A stretch of 9,043 bases of DNA from Leucothrix mucor (GCA_011322515.1 DRMS01000200.1:1-9043), one strand, 5' to 3'; numbered from the stretch's first letter, positions 1 through 6,315 are shown. The notes: generated by a model from the letters alone, not told the origin. Numbers and translations: made by a program.

Positions 1-882
1 ACTGGCGAAGGTACTGAACATAACGAAGGTTCAGGCAACACGGAAAGCACTGGCGAAGGTACTGGACATAACGAAGGTTCAGGCAACACGGAAAGTACTG
101 GCGAAGGTACTGAACATAACGAAGGTTCAGGCAACACGGAAAGCACTGGCGAAGGTACTGAACATAACGAAGGTTCAGGCAACACGGAAAGTACTGGCGA
201 AGGTACTGAACATAACGAAGGCTCTGGCAACACAGAAGGCACGAACGAAGGTACTGGACATAATGAAGGTTCAGGCAACACGGAAAGTACTGGCGAAGGC
301 ACTGGACATAACGAAGGCTCTGGCAACACAGAAGGCGCGAACGAAGGTACTGGACATAATGAAGGTTCAGGCAATACGGAAGGTACTGGCGAGGGTGCTG
401 GACATAATGAAGGTTCAGGCAATACGGAAAGTACTGGCGAAGGTACTGGACATAACGAAGGTTCAGGCAATACAGAAGGCACAGGCGAAGGCTCTGGGCA
501 TAATGAAGGTACTGGACATAATGAAGGTTCAGGCAACACAGAAGGCATGAACGAAGGTACTGAACATAACGAAGGCTCTGGCAACACAGAAGGCACGAAC
601 GAAGGTACTGGACATAACGAAGGTTCAGGCAACACGGAAAGCACTGGCGAAGGTACTGGACATAACGAAGGTTCAGGCAACACGGAAAGTACTAGCGAAG
701 GTACTGAACATAACGAAGGTTCAGGCAACACGGAAAGCACTGGCGAAGGTACTGAACATAACGAAGGTTCAGGCAACACAGAAGGCACGAACGAAGGTAC
801 TGGACATAATGAAGGTTCAGGCAACACAGAAGGCATGAACGAAGGTACTGAACATAACGAAGGCTCTGGCAACACGGAAGGT
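1..882 (+). repeat. Array of eighteen 48-bp direct repeats
   Basis: Units start at 1, 49, 97 and every 48 bp to 433; unit 11 spans 481-546 (66 bp, with an extra 18 bp); then units of 48 bp start at 547 through 835 and end at 882. Each unit divides into two related 18-bp parts (EGTGHN and EGSGNT) plus 12 bp, so the 48-mer itself seems built from a hexapeptide repeat. Units differ by few bases. Because 48 is divisible by three, the array also leaves a second forward frame and an antisense frame largely open; these are by-products. Confidence 0.95.
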
Positions 883-927
883 ACTGGCGAAGGCTCTGAA
901 GAAAGTAGTGAAACCGAAAGCAACTAA
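1..927 (+). CDS. Tandem-repeat low-complexity acidic protein, 5' end outside window
   Basis: The frame is open from the first base to a TAA at 925-927, so this is the C-terminal 308 residues of a longer protein whose start lies upstream. It consists of 18 units of 16 residues of the form TGEGTGHNEGSGNTES, then a tail rich in Glu and Ser (TGEGSEESSETESN). Composition is almost entirely Gly, Glu, Thr, Asn, Ser and His, with no Cys, aromatic or basic residue except one His per unit (two in unit 11), so the region is probably extended or disordered and strongly acidic. Unit 11 (481-546) carries an extra hexapeptide. Two units begin with Met (547, 835), which are ACG to ATG changes inside the array rather than real starts. 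No domain is recognised. A membrane-protein gene follows 36 bp downstream, probably in the same operon. Function unknown; a secreted or surface role is only a guess because the N-terminus is missing. Confidence 0.8.
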   Translation, partial: TGEGTEHNEGSGNTESTGEGTGHNEGSGNTESTGEGTEHNEGSGNTESTGEGTEHNEGSGNTESTGEGTEHNEGSGNTEGTNEGTGHNEGSGNTESTGEGTGHNEGSGNTEGANEGTGHNEGSGNTEGTGEGAGHNEGSGNTESTGEGTGHNEGSGNTEGTGEGSGHNEGTGHNEGSGNTEGMNEGTEHNEGSGNTEGTNEGTGHNEGSGNTESTGEGTGHNEGSGNTESTSEGTEHNEGSGNTESTGEGTEHNEGSGNTEGTNEGTGHNEGSGNTEGMNEGTEHNEGSGNTEGTGEGSEESSETESN

Positions 928-963
928 TTACTGAATTTAAATAACAGAACAAGGAGTATAACT

Positions 964-1449
964 ATGAACCAAATAGATTTATCGCCCATAAAATTGGGGC
1001 TTGCTTTAACCCTGCTACTATTAATATTCGGTCTAAGTATGGGGATCGGCTTTGGTATTGCAGAAGACAGTGTAAAGGATTTTATTGCCCAAGGGATTGC
1101 GGCTAATCCTGATATCCATGATGAAAAAAGTGCTTCTAAGATTTGGCGTTATGCCCAACGCGCACATTTCCATGCTACTGGCATTTCAGCTTTCTCACTC
1201 GGTCTTATTCTCTTGGTTTTGTTTTCTAGTTTAAGAGATGGAATGAAAATGCTTGCATCAACCTCCATTGGTCTTGTCGCTTTTTATCCACTGGCATGGT
1301 TTACAATGTTTGTACTTTCCCCCTCTATTGGACGCAACGCTGCCCATCACCATGTTATTACGGAAATGTTCACCTACATAGGGGTAGGCGGTCTCCTGCT
1401 TGGGCTTATGATTTTACTTGGAAACCTATTTTTGGGGTTATTTAAATAA
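964..1449 (+). CDS. Small membrane protein with four predicted helices, unknown function
   Basis: 161 residues. AAGGAG at 951-956, seven bases before ATG, supports the start. Hydrophobic segments lie near residues 10-33, 72-90, 97-119 and 136-159, so four membrane helices are likely. Between helices 1 and 2 is a polar stretch ending in RAHFHATG (His68, His70) at the membrane boundary, and between helices 3 and 4 there is AAHHH (His128-130). The clustered histidines next to membrane segments could bind a metal or haem, but that is inference. I have the impression that similar unnamed proteins with the phrase YAQRAHFHATG occur in other gammaproteobacteria, but I cannot name a family. The gene lies 36 bp after the repeat-protein gene with no terminator between, so the two are probably co-transcribed. 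No clear U-run terminator is seen downstream. Confidence 0.85.
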   Translation: MNQIDLSPIKLGLALTLLLLIFGLSMGIGFGIAEDSVKDFIAQGIAANPDIHDEKSASKIWRYAQRAHFHATGISAFSLGLILLVLFSSLRDGMKMLASTSIGLVAFYPLAWFTMFVLSPSIGRNAAHHHVITEMFTYIGVGGLLLGLMILLGNLFLGLFK

Positions 1450-1523
1450 GTAGGCTACCAATTTAAAAAAGCGGGATTGCTATACCCCTTAACTACAAAA
1501 ATAGATCTCTTGCAAAGACGCAG

Positions 1524-1555
1524 GTACGCAAAGAATGTTTCTTATCTTGGCGTAC
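1524..1555. other. Imperfect stem-loop downstream of the membrane-protein gene
   Basis: GTACGCAAAGA (1524-1534) can pair with TCTTGGCGTAC (1545-1555) with one bulge or mismatch and a 10-base loop. It lies about 75 bp beyond the stop at 1449. There is no following T-run, so it is a weak candidate for an RNA 3' end structure only. Confidence 0.3.
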
Positions 1556-1575
1556 TCTGGGTTGGATCTATCAAT

Positions 1576-1600
1576 AAGGAACGAGCACGAAACAACTTCC
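1576..1600 (+). repeat. Lone family B end (GGAACGAGCACGAAACAACTT type)
   Basis: This matches the terminal sequence of the family B elements at 1844-2004 and 8128-8301 with one change in the core (GAGCAC instead of GTGCAC). No opposite end is found nearby. It is joined directly to the 104-bp hairpin repeat that begins at 1600, so it looks like the remaining end of a rearranged element. Confidence 0.6.
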
Positions 1601-1703
1601 TATAGACATTCATTTATCAAATTTCCGCACCCTTCGACTCCGCTCAGGGAGCTGTACCCTGAGCGGAGTCGAAGGGTGCAATTATTTATGTGAAAAACTA
1701 TAG
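1600..1703 (+). repeat. Family A 104-bp hairpin repeat, copy 1
   Basis: The core is a perfect inverted repeat with 23-base arms at 1627-1649 and 1657-1679 and a 7-base loop AGCTGTA. AT-rich shoulders extend to a CTATAG hexamer at each end. It matches 4519-4622 over all 104 bases with two substitutions seen (in the left and right shoulders). The core CCCTTCGACTCCGCTCAGGG is a widespread intergenic palindrome in several bacterial groups; its reading as LRLRSG...LSGVEG in databases is spurious. Non-autonomous repeat; no protein is encoded. Confidence 0.9.
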
Positions 1704-1777
1704 CTATCATTCGAGGGGGTATTTCTTAGGATTGGTATAAAAAGTAAAAATATAACCCAATATCAACAGAACCTAGC

Positions 1778-1795
1778 ACATCATATATATGATGT
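1778..1795. other. 18-bp perfect palindrome
   Basis: ACATCATATATATGATGT reads the same on both strands. It sits in an otherwise featureless intergenic stretch (1704-1843) between two repeats. It could be a regulator-binding site or a chance feature of AT-rich DNA; no gene starts close enough to decide. Confidence 0.4.
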
Positions 1796-1843
1796 ATAAC
1801 CAAATAGTTTTGTTGTAAGTACTTCAGGGTTTTACTTCAATTA

Positions 1844-2004
1844 GGAACGTGCACGGAATAACTTCCCGAAGTTCTAACGCAGAATTTTTATTTCAGATTG
1901 GATAAACTCATGAGGCGCATAGTTACTCTACACAACGAATGAGATCATCCAAGCTGGGATAAAAAGGCAAGTTAGAGATCGGGACGTTGTTTCGTGCACG
2001 TTCC
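1844..2004. mobile_element. Family B miniature element with GGAACGTGCAC ends, copy 1
   Basis: The left end GGAACGTGCACGGAATAACT (from 1844) is repeated in inverse at the right end (to 2004), and the similarity runs inward about 35 bases. Both sides are flanked by TTA, which may be a 3-bp target duplication. The right half (1927-2004) is almost identical, in inverse orientation, to 8128-8200. It is too short for a transposase, so it would be a MITE-like, non-autonomous element. The family of the parent transposase is not identifiable here. It ends 44 bp past the 3' end of the phosphodiesterase gene. Confidence 0.7.
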
Positions 2005-2047
2005 TTAGCTCCTTGAAAGGTGGGTTTTACGAGTAATATCAAGACAA

Positions 2048-2806
2048 TCAGGCAACTTTATTTTGCTGCAATAATGGCGATGAAAGCAAAGAGTGTATTT
2101 CATCTGTTTCGATAAACTCTACTCCTCTTTGAGCATAGGAAAGTAGTGTTTCGGGATTATTAATGCTATAGAGCATCCATTTCCAACCCCCACTCCAAAG
2201 TTCTTTTTCTTCTGCTATTTTTTTATAATCACAAATCAAGAAATCAGGTTTAAAAGCGACCGCCTTAGATTGGGATTTTTTATTGTAATACTTGACCACC
2301 CAACCTACGGGTATTTCACTTTTTTGTTGCGCATAACGAAGTGCTAAGGAGTTAAAGGAGATAATAATGCATTGCGTTGCATAGGGTTTTAATTGGCGTA
2401 ATAAAGCATCCATTACAAACTCTTTACCCCAGTGTGTTAAACTTTGTGTTTTTATCTCAACAAAAAACGTTGCATTTGGATATTGTTGCAACAACATCAG
2501 TACGTCAGACAGTAGAGAAAGTGGGGTTGGGTAATGCTTATTATTAAAACGGGTTGATTCATGAATGCTAAACTTGCGCAGTTCATCATATGAATGATCG
2601 AATACAGAAACATCTTGTTTTGCTGTACGATTCAAATCAGCATCATGATGGACTATAAATTGCTGATCTGCCGTCATTTGCACATCAAACTCAACAAATC
2701 CAACCCCCCCTTTTAGAACGGACTCAATTCCTTTATAGGAGTTTTCAGGAAAATTTTTATTATCGCCACGATGGGCAACTAACTTTGGTATCATTAAATA
2801 ATTCAT
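2048..2806 (-). CDS. Glycerophosphodiester phosphodiesterase, cytosolic UgpQ-like
   Basis: 252 residues, the usual length for the short cytosolic members. It hydrolyses glycerophosphodiesters (from phospholipid head groups or polymers) to sn-glycerol-3-phosphate and an alcohol. The family signature is complete: VAHRGDNKNFPENS (catalytic His12, Arg13, Glu21, Asn22), VEFDVQ (metal ligands Glu39 and Asp41), VHHD (second catalytic His54), VEIK (Glu117, Lys119) and the C-terminal GVEFIETDE. There is no signal peptide, so it should act in the cytoplasm. ATG at 2806 has only a weak upstream ribosome site; Met5 is an alternative start with little effect. It stands alone on its strand; its proximity to the CDP-glycerol genes (4056-5884) suggests, but does not prove, a shared glycerophosphate economy. 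Confidence 0.92.
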   Translation of the reverse strand: MNYLMIPKLVAHRGDNKNFPENSYKGIESVLKGGVGFVEFDVQMTADQQFIVHHDADLNRTAKQDVSVFDHSYDELRKFSIHESTRFNNKHYPTPLSLLSDVLMLLQQYPNATFFVEIKTQSLTHWGKEFVMDALLRQLKPYATQCIIISFNSLALRYAQQKSEIPVGWVVKYYNKKSQSKAVAFKPDFLICDYKKIAEEKELWSGGWKWMLYSINNPETLLSYAQRGVEFIETDEIHSLLSSPLLQQNKVA

Positions 2807-3467
2807 ATTATTTTTATCTAGATCATAACGGTAAATGAGGTCAAAATAACATCAGAATATTATTATATACTAATGCCTTTAATTATTAAATTTTTATCTT
2901 ATTAGTATTCACAAATTAAAATTCGCCATACAAGGTCAGCAAGAAAATGAAGACGCTTTCTACTTCATGATGGCATTCCTATCTATTCTCTAGAAAACAT
3001 TTTCTCTAAACAGTTCCCTCCAATACCTTAAAATATAAAATTTATTTATTGATAGATAATGAAAATAATGATACGTTCGACTAGGGAAATAGTCGTCACT
3101 TACAATACCTTCGTCAAAATGAAAATCCACTCATTTTGACAAGTTATTCATTTTTCAAGTAACTGATTTATATAGGACATAAATTGCTATTTTGGCTTAA
3201 ATCAAAATTAGCAAAGCTATTGACTTACAGGTCGTTTATATCTAGCTTAAAAACATCTAAAACATAGCCAGTCTGCTCTATAAATATCCATATAGATTTA
3301 GTATATTTATACATTATGGCAGAGATATGACATGCGAATATTGGCATTCTTTATATCATCAAAAAGTAGTTTTCACTTTTTCTGTTTTATCAGAATTCGG
3401 TTAGTATGAGTTTAATGCCCCAAAAGGACTTTCTAATATAGCCCTAGCTTATGTATTAGATCCCCTA
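2807..3467. other. Intergenic AT-rich stretch without a credible gene
   Basis: No frame of gene length is open. A short open run at 2883-2999 on the plus strand reads AIQGQQENEDAFYFMMAF before its stop and has no start codon; it may be a decayed gene end, but I do not recognise it. Perfect 10-bp arms at 3113-3122 and 3131-3140 form one stem-loop, and an 11-bp imperfect stem lies at 3184-3214. No tRNA or other RNA gene could be recognised. Confidence 0.5.
3113..3140. other. Stem-loop with 10-bp perfect arms
   Basis: GTCAAAATGA (3113-3122) and TCATTTTGAC (3131-3140) pair perfectly around an 8-base loop. No T-run follows on either strand, so it is not a standard intrinsic terminator. It lies about 300 bp upstream of the minus-strand phosphodiesterase start. 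Confidence 0.4.
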
Positions 3468-3517
3468 CCCCTTGAAATTTTTCACTTACAAGTCGAAAAA
3501 TGGCAAATTTCAAGGGG
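3468..3517. other. Long stem-loop with 13-bp perfect arms
   Basis: CCCCTTGAAATTT (3468-3480) pairs with AAATTTCAAGGGG (3505-3517) around a 24-base loop; the outer CTA/TAG can extend it across a one-base bulge. It is directly followed by the family D repeat starting near 3526. It may be an RNA structure or the end of a degenerate repeat. Confidence 0.5.
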
Positions 3518-3525
3518 CTAGATGA

Positions 3526-3604
3526 GCGATTACAATTTTTTTGCTTGTAAAAAAACGTAATCCAGCCGTTTAGCTAAATTCAGCGGGGTTACGTTATCTC
3601 GCAG
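3526..3604 (+). repeat. Family D TTACGTTA-type repeat, copy 1
   Basis: It holds GATTAC, a T7 run, GCTTG, an A7 run and CGTAATCC, then a spacer and CGGGGTTACGTTATCTCGC. The same order is found at 8944-9038 with a different spacer. GATTAC/GTAATC and AACGTAATCC/GGGGTTACGTT can each form stems, so alternative foldings compete. It resembles the common intergenic GGGTTACG repeats of filamentous sulfur bacteria and cyanobacteria. Confidence 0.65.
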
Positions 3605-3661
3605 TGCTTAACCAGCTAACCGCTTGTACTCATCTTAAATTGGTAACCAATAAATACAATA

Positions 3662-3703
3662 AAAGTCATCAGCAATATTTCCTTATGACTTTAGTATTTT
3701 TTT
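3662..3703 (+). terminator. Weak terminator-like hairpin with T-run
   Basis: AAAGTCAT (3662-3669) pairs with ATGACTTT (3685-3692), followed by AGTATTTTTTT on the plus strand. The stem is short and AT-rich with a 15-base loop, and no plus-strand gene is seen immediately upstream, so this may be coincidental. Confidence 0.25.
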
Positions 3704-3851
3704 AAGTATAAATGCGTCTATTTCCTTACCATAAAACCAGTTGAGAACTTTTAAAGAAAGATCATCTCACTTCTAAAGTCCTGAAAGTATATCGAATACC
3801 ACCACTATTTTTGATTATTTTCCGACCAAATGCTGTGATGACTTAAGCTAA

Positions 3852-4011
3852 TAAGTAGGAGGACATGATAAATCTAACAAAATTTCGCCCTTTATTTTTC
3901 GAACTTCAAGGCATTGTTGAAGCGCATAGCAGTCTATGTAATGGTAACAATACCGCAGAAGATCAGAAAACAAACAAGAAAAATATTAGATTGGTTGTGT
4001 CCTCCTACTTA
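3852..4011. mobile_element. Family C miniature element with TAAGTAGGAGGACA ends, 160 bp
   Basis: Left end TAAGTAGGAGGACATGATAA (from 3852) is matched in inverse at 3985-4011; the first 14 bases are identical and similarity covers about 27. The ends begin with TA, as expected for elements that duplicate a TA target (IS630/Tc1-mariner type); this assignment is inference. No transposase is encoded. The right part (3955-4011) is related to 4673-4753. It ends 45 bp before the cytidylyltransferase start, so it forms most of that gene's upstream region. A 57-codon frame at 3865-4038 is judged accidental. Confidence 0.75.
3914..3942 (+). promoter_or_regulatory. Possible promoter for tagD inside the family C element
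   Basis: TTGTTG (3914-3919), a 17-base spacer and TGTAAT (3937-3942) resemble a sigma-70 promoter (three of six and five of six consensus bases). It would give a leader of about 105 bases before the ATG at 4056. If used, the inserted element would drive the gene. Sequence-only prediction. Confidence 0.25.
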
Positions 4012-4055
4012 GATCTCTCAACTCCATTTCATAGCTAATTCAAAGAGGCAATTTA

Positions 4056-4499
4056 ATGCAGAAACAACTAAAAACCGTCATCACCTACGGAACTTTCGAC
4101 CTATTCCATATTGGTCATCTGAACATTTTGAAAAGAGCAAAAATGCTAGGTGATAGACTTATTGTTGGTATTTCTACTGATTCATTTAATCTGCAAAAAA
4201 ATAAAAAAACACTTATTCCCTATAGTGAACGCGCAGAAATAATCCGACACCTTCGCTTTGTTGATCAAGTGATTCCAGAATCCTGCTGGGAACAGAAGCA
4301 TAAAGATATTATTCAAAATAATGTCGATATTTTTGTTATGGGGCATGACTGGGAGGGAAAATTTGATTCTTTATCTTCACTGTGCAAAGTCAAATACCTA
4401 CCACGTACAAAAGGCATCTCTACCACTAAAATAAAATCTTCTTTGAGGAAGCAAAAAGAGTCACAGGTTGTCTCGAAACAATTCGCTATTAGTCATTAA
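4056..4499 (+). CDS. tagD: Glycerol-3-phosphate cytidylyltransferase (TagD type)
   Basis: 147 residues. It makes CDP-glycerol from CTP and sn-glycerol-3-phosphate in the cytoplasm, the activated donor for phosphoglycerol polymers. The cytidylyltransferase signatures are clear: GTFDLFHIGH at residues 12-21 with HxGH (His18-His21), the central VMGHDWEGKFD at 94-104, and RTKGISTT at 117-124. Family members are usually about 130 residues; the extra length is a basic C-terminal tail. AAAGAGG at 4042-4048, seven bases before ATG, supports the start. A glycerophosphotransferase follows in the same direction, but the 284-bp gap is filled by repeats, so co-transcription is uncertain. Related enzymes use other polyol or amino-alcohol phosphates; the neighbouring transferase favours glycerol. 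Confidence 0.88.
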   Translation: MQKQLKTVITYGTFDLFHIGHLNILKRAKMLGDRLIVGISTDSFNLQKNKKTLIPYSERAEIIRHLRFVDQVIPESCWEQKHKDIIQNNVDIFVMGHDWEGKFDSLSSLCKVKYLPRTKGISTTKIKSSLRKQKESQVVSKQFAISH

Positions 4500-4518
4500 T
4501 TTTAAAATCTAGATCCTG

Positions 4519-4622
4519 CTATAGACATTCATTTATTAAATTTCCGCACCCTTCGACTCCGCTCAGGGAGCTGTACCCTGAGCGGAGTCGAAGGGTGCAA
4601 TTATTTATGTTAAAAACTATAG
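4519..4622 (+). repeat. Family A 104-bp hairpin repeat, copy 2
   Basis: Same orientation and ends (CTATAG ... CTATAG) as 1600-1703 with two base differences. Arms at 4546-4568 and 4576-4598, loop AGCTGTA. It begins 19 bp after the tagD stop, so it would form a very stable hairpin in the tagD message 3' region and might attenuate read-through. Unlike copies 1 and 3 it is not joined to a family B end. Confidence 0.9.
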
Positions 4623-4629
4623 TAGTTAT

Positions 4630-4666
4630 GCTACGCGCCCTATAGGAAATACCCTTGGGGCGTAGC
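4630..4666. other. Stem-loop in the tagD-transferase gap
   Basis: GCTACGC (4630-4636) pairs with GCGTAGC (4660-4666) around a 23-base interior containing further GCCC and GGGG. It lies between the family A repeat and the broken family C element. Confidence 0.4.
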
Positions 4667-4672
4667 GATAAT

Positions 4673-4753
4673 GCAGAAGATCAGAAAATAAATTGCTATG
4701 CCCCACTTTTTGGGCACGAGAAAAATGTTAGATTTATTATGGGCAACTACTTA
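4673..4753. mobile_element. Truncated family C element (right part only)
   Basis: From GCAGAAGATCAGAAAA (4673) to CTACTTA (4753) this aligns with 3955-4011, except that it carries 24 extra bases (4693-4716) that include a small hairpin TGCCC...GGGCA. The expected left end TAAGTAGGAGG is not found upstream; the 104-bp repeat lies there instead. It ends 30 bp before the transferase start. Confidence 0.55.
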
Positions 4754-4783
4754 CAGGATCTCAATAAAAGGAAAAAATAAACT

Positions 4784-5884
4784 ATGGATAGCCGATACGC
4801 AGACATTAATGTGGTTGTTTATTTTGCAGGTAATATGGGGAATATCTATCAATTTGAGCAGTGGATTAAACCATTGAAGCAACTTGATAAGACTGAAAAA
4901 ATATTGGTTGTGACTCGTGATGCTAATATTTACGAATGGATTGAAGAAAATACTCAATTCCAACTTGTCTATACACAGACAATGAGTGCCTTACTGAAAC
5001 TCTATGATACAAATAGTTTCAGATGCATACTTTATGTTAATAATTCTTGCTTAAACTTCCAGTCATTATGTAATAACAATGCATTGCATGTACATATCAA
5101 CCATGGTGAAAGTGAAAAAACATCTACCTTTAGTAATCGCGCTAAAGCTTATGATTTTGTGTTTATTGTTTCTGATGCGGCCTATACAAAATATGCTGAT
5201 AATTTGATTAATATTGATATGAAACAATTTATCAAAGTCGGGCGACCACAGATAGATTTTATTGAAACCATAGAACGCCCAACAACCGATAAAAAAATTA
5301 TTTTATACGCTCCCACATGGGAAGGTACTCATCTCTCCATGGACTACACCTCTCTACCTGACTATGGTGTTGACTTTGTAACTGCAATCCTAGAACACGA
5401 TGCTTATTATCTTATTTATCGTCCGCACCCTAATACGGGTTCTAGAGACCCATCGACTAAAAAAGCAAATGAGAAAATCAAACATCTAGTGAACACATCG
5501 AACTCTGGAATGCTAATGACAGAGGAAAATATCAACAGTGTTTTTGAGCTAACTGATCTGGCTATTTTTGATAATTCAGCTGTTACCGTCGATTTTCTAG
5601 CATTTAACAAACCCATGATGATCACTGATTTTTTCTATCGACAGGAAGGTCAAGCAGTAGCAAAGCCAGAAATAGTCAAAGCCTGCCAAATAATAGATGA
5701 TGGCAATAAAGATGCTATTTTAAGCTTGATTGCTCAGGGGTTATCTCAAGATCCACAAGCTATTCCACGACAAGCAATTAAACAATATTTTCTTGGTGAC
5801 TATGCGCGTGGTGAAAGCACAGAGAAATTTATTCATCAAATACAGCAACTAATTAAACTCGCGAATGAACTTGTTGCCAGATAA
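4784..5884 (+). CDS. CDP-glycerol glycerophosphotransferase family protein (TagB/TagF-like)
   Basis: 366 residues. The family transfers sn-glycerol-phosphate from CDP-glycerol to a lipid-linked or growing polymer at the cytoplasmic face of the membrane. Visible hallmarks: NHGESEKTS (106-114; conserved His-Gly), GRPQID (153-158), YAPTWEG (175-181), YRPHPN (212-217), the DNSAVTVDFLAFNKP segment (263-277) and the C-terminal YFLGDYARGE (335-344). It is a single catalytic domain without the long N-terminal region of TagF, nearer TagB in size, so it may act as a primase or as a capsule or glycan decorating enzyme rather than a long-chain polymerase. AAAAGGA at 4766-4772 is a plausible ribosome site. 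Upstream tagD supplies the donor. No membrane helix is seen. In a Gram-negative host the product is more likely a capsule or lipopolysaccharide substituent than teichoic acid. Confidence 0.85.
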   Translation: MDSRYADINVVVYFAGNMGNIYQFEQWIKPLKQLDKTEKILVVTRDANIYEWIEENTQFQLVYTQTMSALLKLYDTNSFRCILYVNNSCLNFQSLCNNNALHVHINHGESEKTSTFSNRAKAYDFVFIVSDAAYTKYADNLINIDMKQFIKVGRPQIDFIETIERPTTDKKIILYAPTWEGTHLSMDYTSLPDYGVDFVTAILEHDAYYLIYRPHPNTGSRDPSTKKANEKIKHLVNTSNSGMLMTEENINSVFELTDLAIFDNSAVTVDFLAFNKPMMITDFFYRQEGQAVAKPEIVKACQIIDDGNKDAILSLIAQGLSQDPQAIPRQAIKQYFLGDYARGESTEKFIHQIQQLIKLANELVAR

Positions 5885-5940
5885 TTTGGAAGCATGATCA
5901 AGGTGACGGCACTTCTCTCATCTTTTAACCGCTACCAATT

Positions 5941-6014
5941 TAAAGTAGGAGGACACAATAAATCTAACATTTTACGCGTACCCAAATTTTGTTGGATTTA
6001 TTATGACCTGCTTA
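5941..6014. mobile_element. Family C short miniature element, 74 bp, overlapping a stop codon
   Basis: The left end TAAAGTAGGAGGACACAATA (from 5941) is repeated in inverse, with changes, to 6014 (minus strand TAAGCAGGTCATAATAAATC). The whole 74 bases align with the reverse complement of 7908-7979, so the two are sister copies of a short subtype. The terminal TAA on the minus strand is the stop codon of the gene at 6012-6287. The palindrome lies between two convergent genes and could act as a shared 3' hairpin. Confidence 0.7.
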
Positions 6015-6287
6015 TTTCTTCCCATCAGGCCAAGCGGAAAACGGGAATGGTTTTTCCTCAGTATTAAAAGTCAAAAACAGCATAACATCATAAATATAAA
6101 GCGCTGTTTGCTTACCTAGAACCTTTAAGTTTTCATTAATTTCACCCGTAAATAGCTTAATTAACACCTGCACAACCGCAACGGTCATTAAGACAAACTC
6201 TGCAACACTATACGCAAGCGAAAACAACAACATATAAAGTATCCGCTTCCACGTACTACTATTTTTTAAATTTGCTTCTTGTGACAT
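6012..6287 (-). CDS. DUF4389-like small membrane protein
   Basis: 91 residues. The pattern WKRILYMLLFSLAYSVAEFV, a second hydrophobic stretch, then LYIYDVMLFLTFNTEEKPFP and SAWP near the C-terminus matches DUF4389 proteins as I know them, small gammaproteobacterial membrane proteins of unknown role. Two hydrophobic segments (about residues 15-33 and 34-46) may form a hairpin or one long membrane span; a third lies near 66-80. On the minus strand AAGGA lies six bases before ATG, a good ribosome site. The stop codon coincides with the terminus of a family C element, so the original C-terminus may have been slightly different. Convergent with the transferase gene at 4784-5884. Confidence 0.75.
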   Translation of the reverse strand: MSQEANLKNSSTWKRILYMLLFSLAYSVAEFVLMTVAVVQVLIKLFTGEINENLKVLGKQTALYIYDVMLFLTFNTEEKPFPFSAWPDGKK

Positions 6288-6315
6288 TTCTTATCCTTTT
6301 ATTTTCATTAATATT

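Noticed and set aside
263..550. 95-codon Lys-rich frame inside the repeat array
   Set aside because: It is the +2 reading of the 48-bp repeat; the in-frame acidic reading runs through the whole array to a natural tail and a downstream gene.
692..952. Antisense 86-codon frame over the repeat array
   Set aside because: It stays open only because the unit length is a multiple of three; no ribosome site and odd composition.
3865..4038. 57-codon frame starting just after AGGAGG in the family C element
   Set aside because: AGGAGG is part of the terminal repeat and is only two bases from ATG; sister copies lack the ATG, so it is not conserved.
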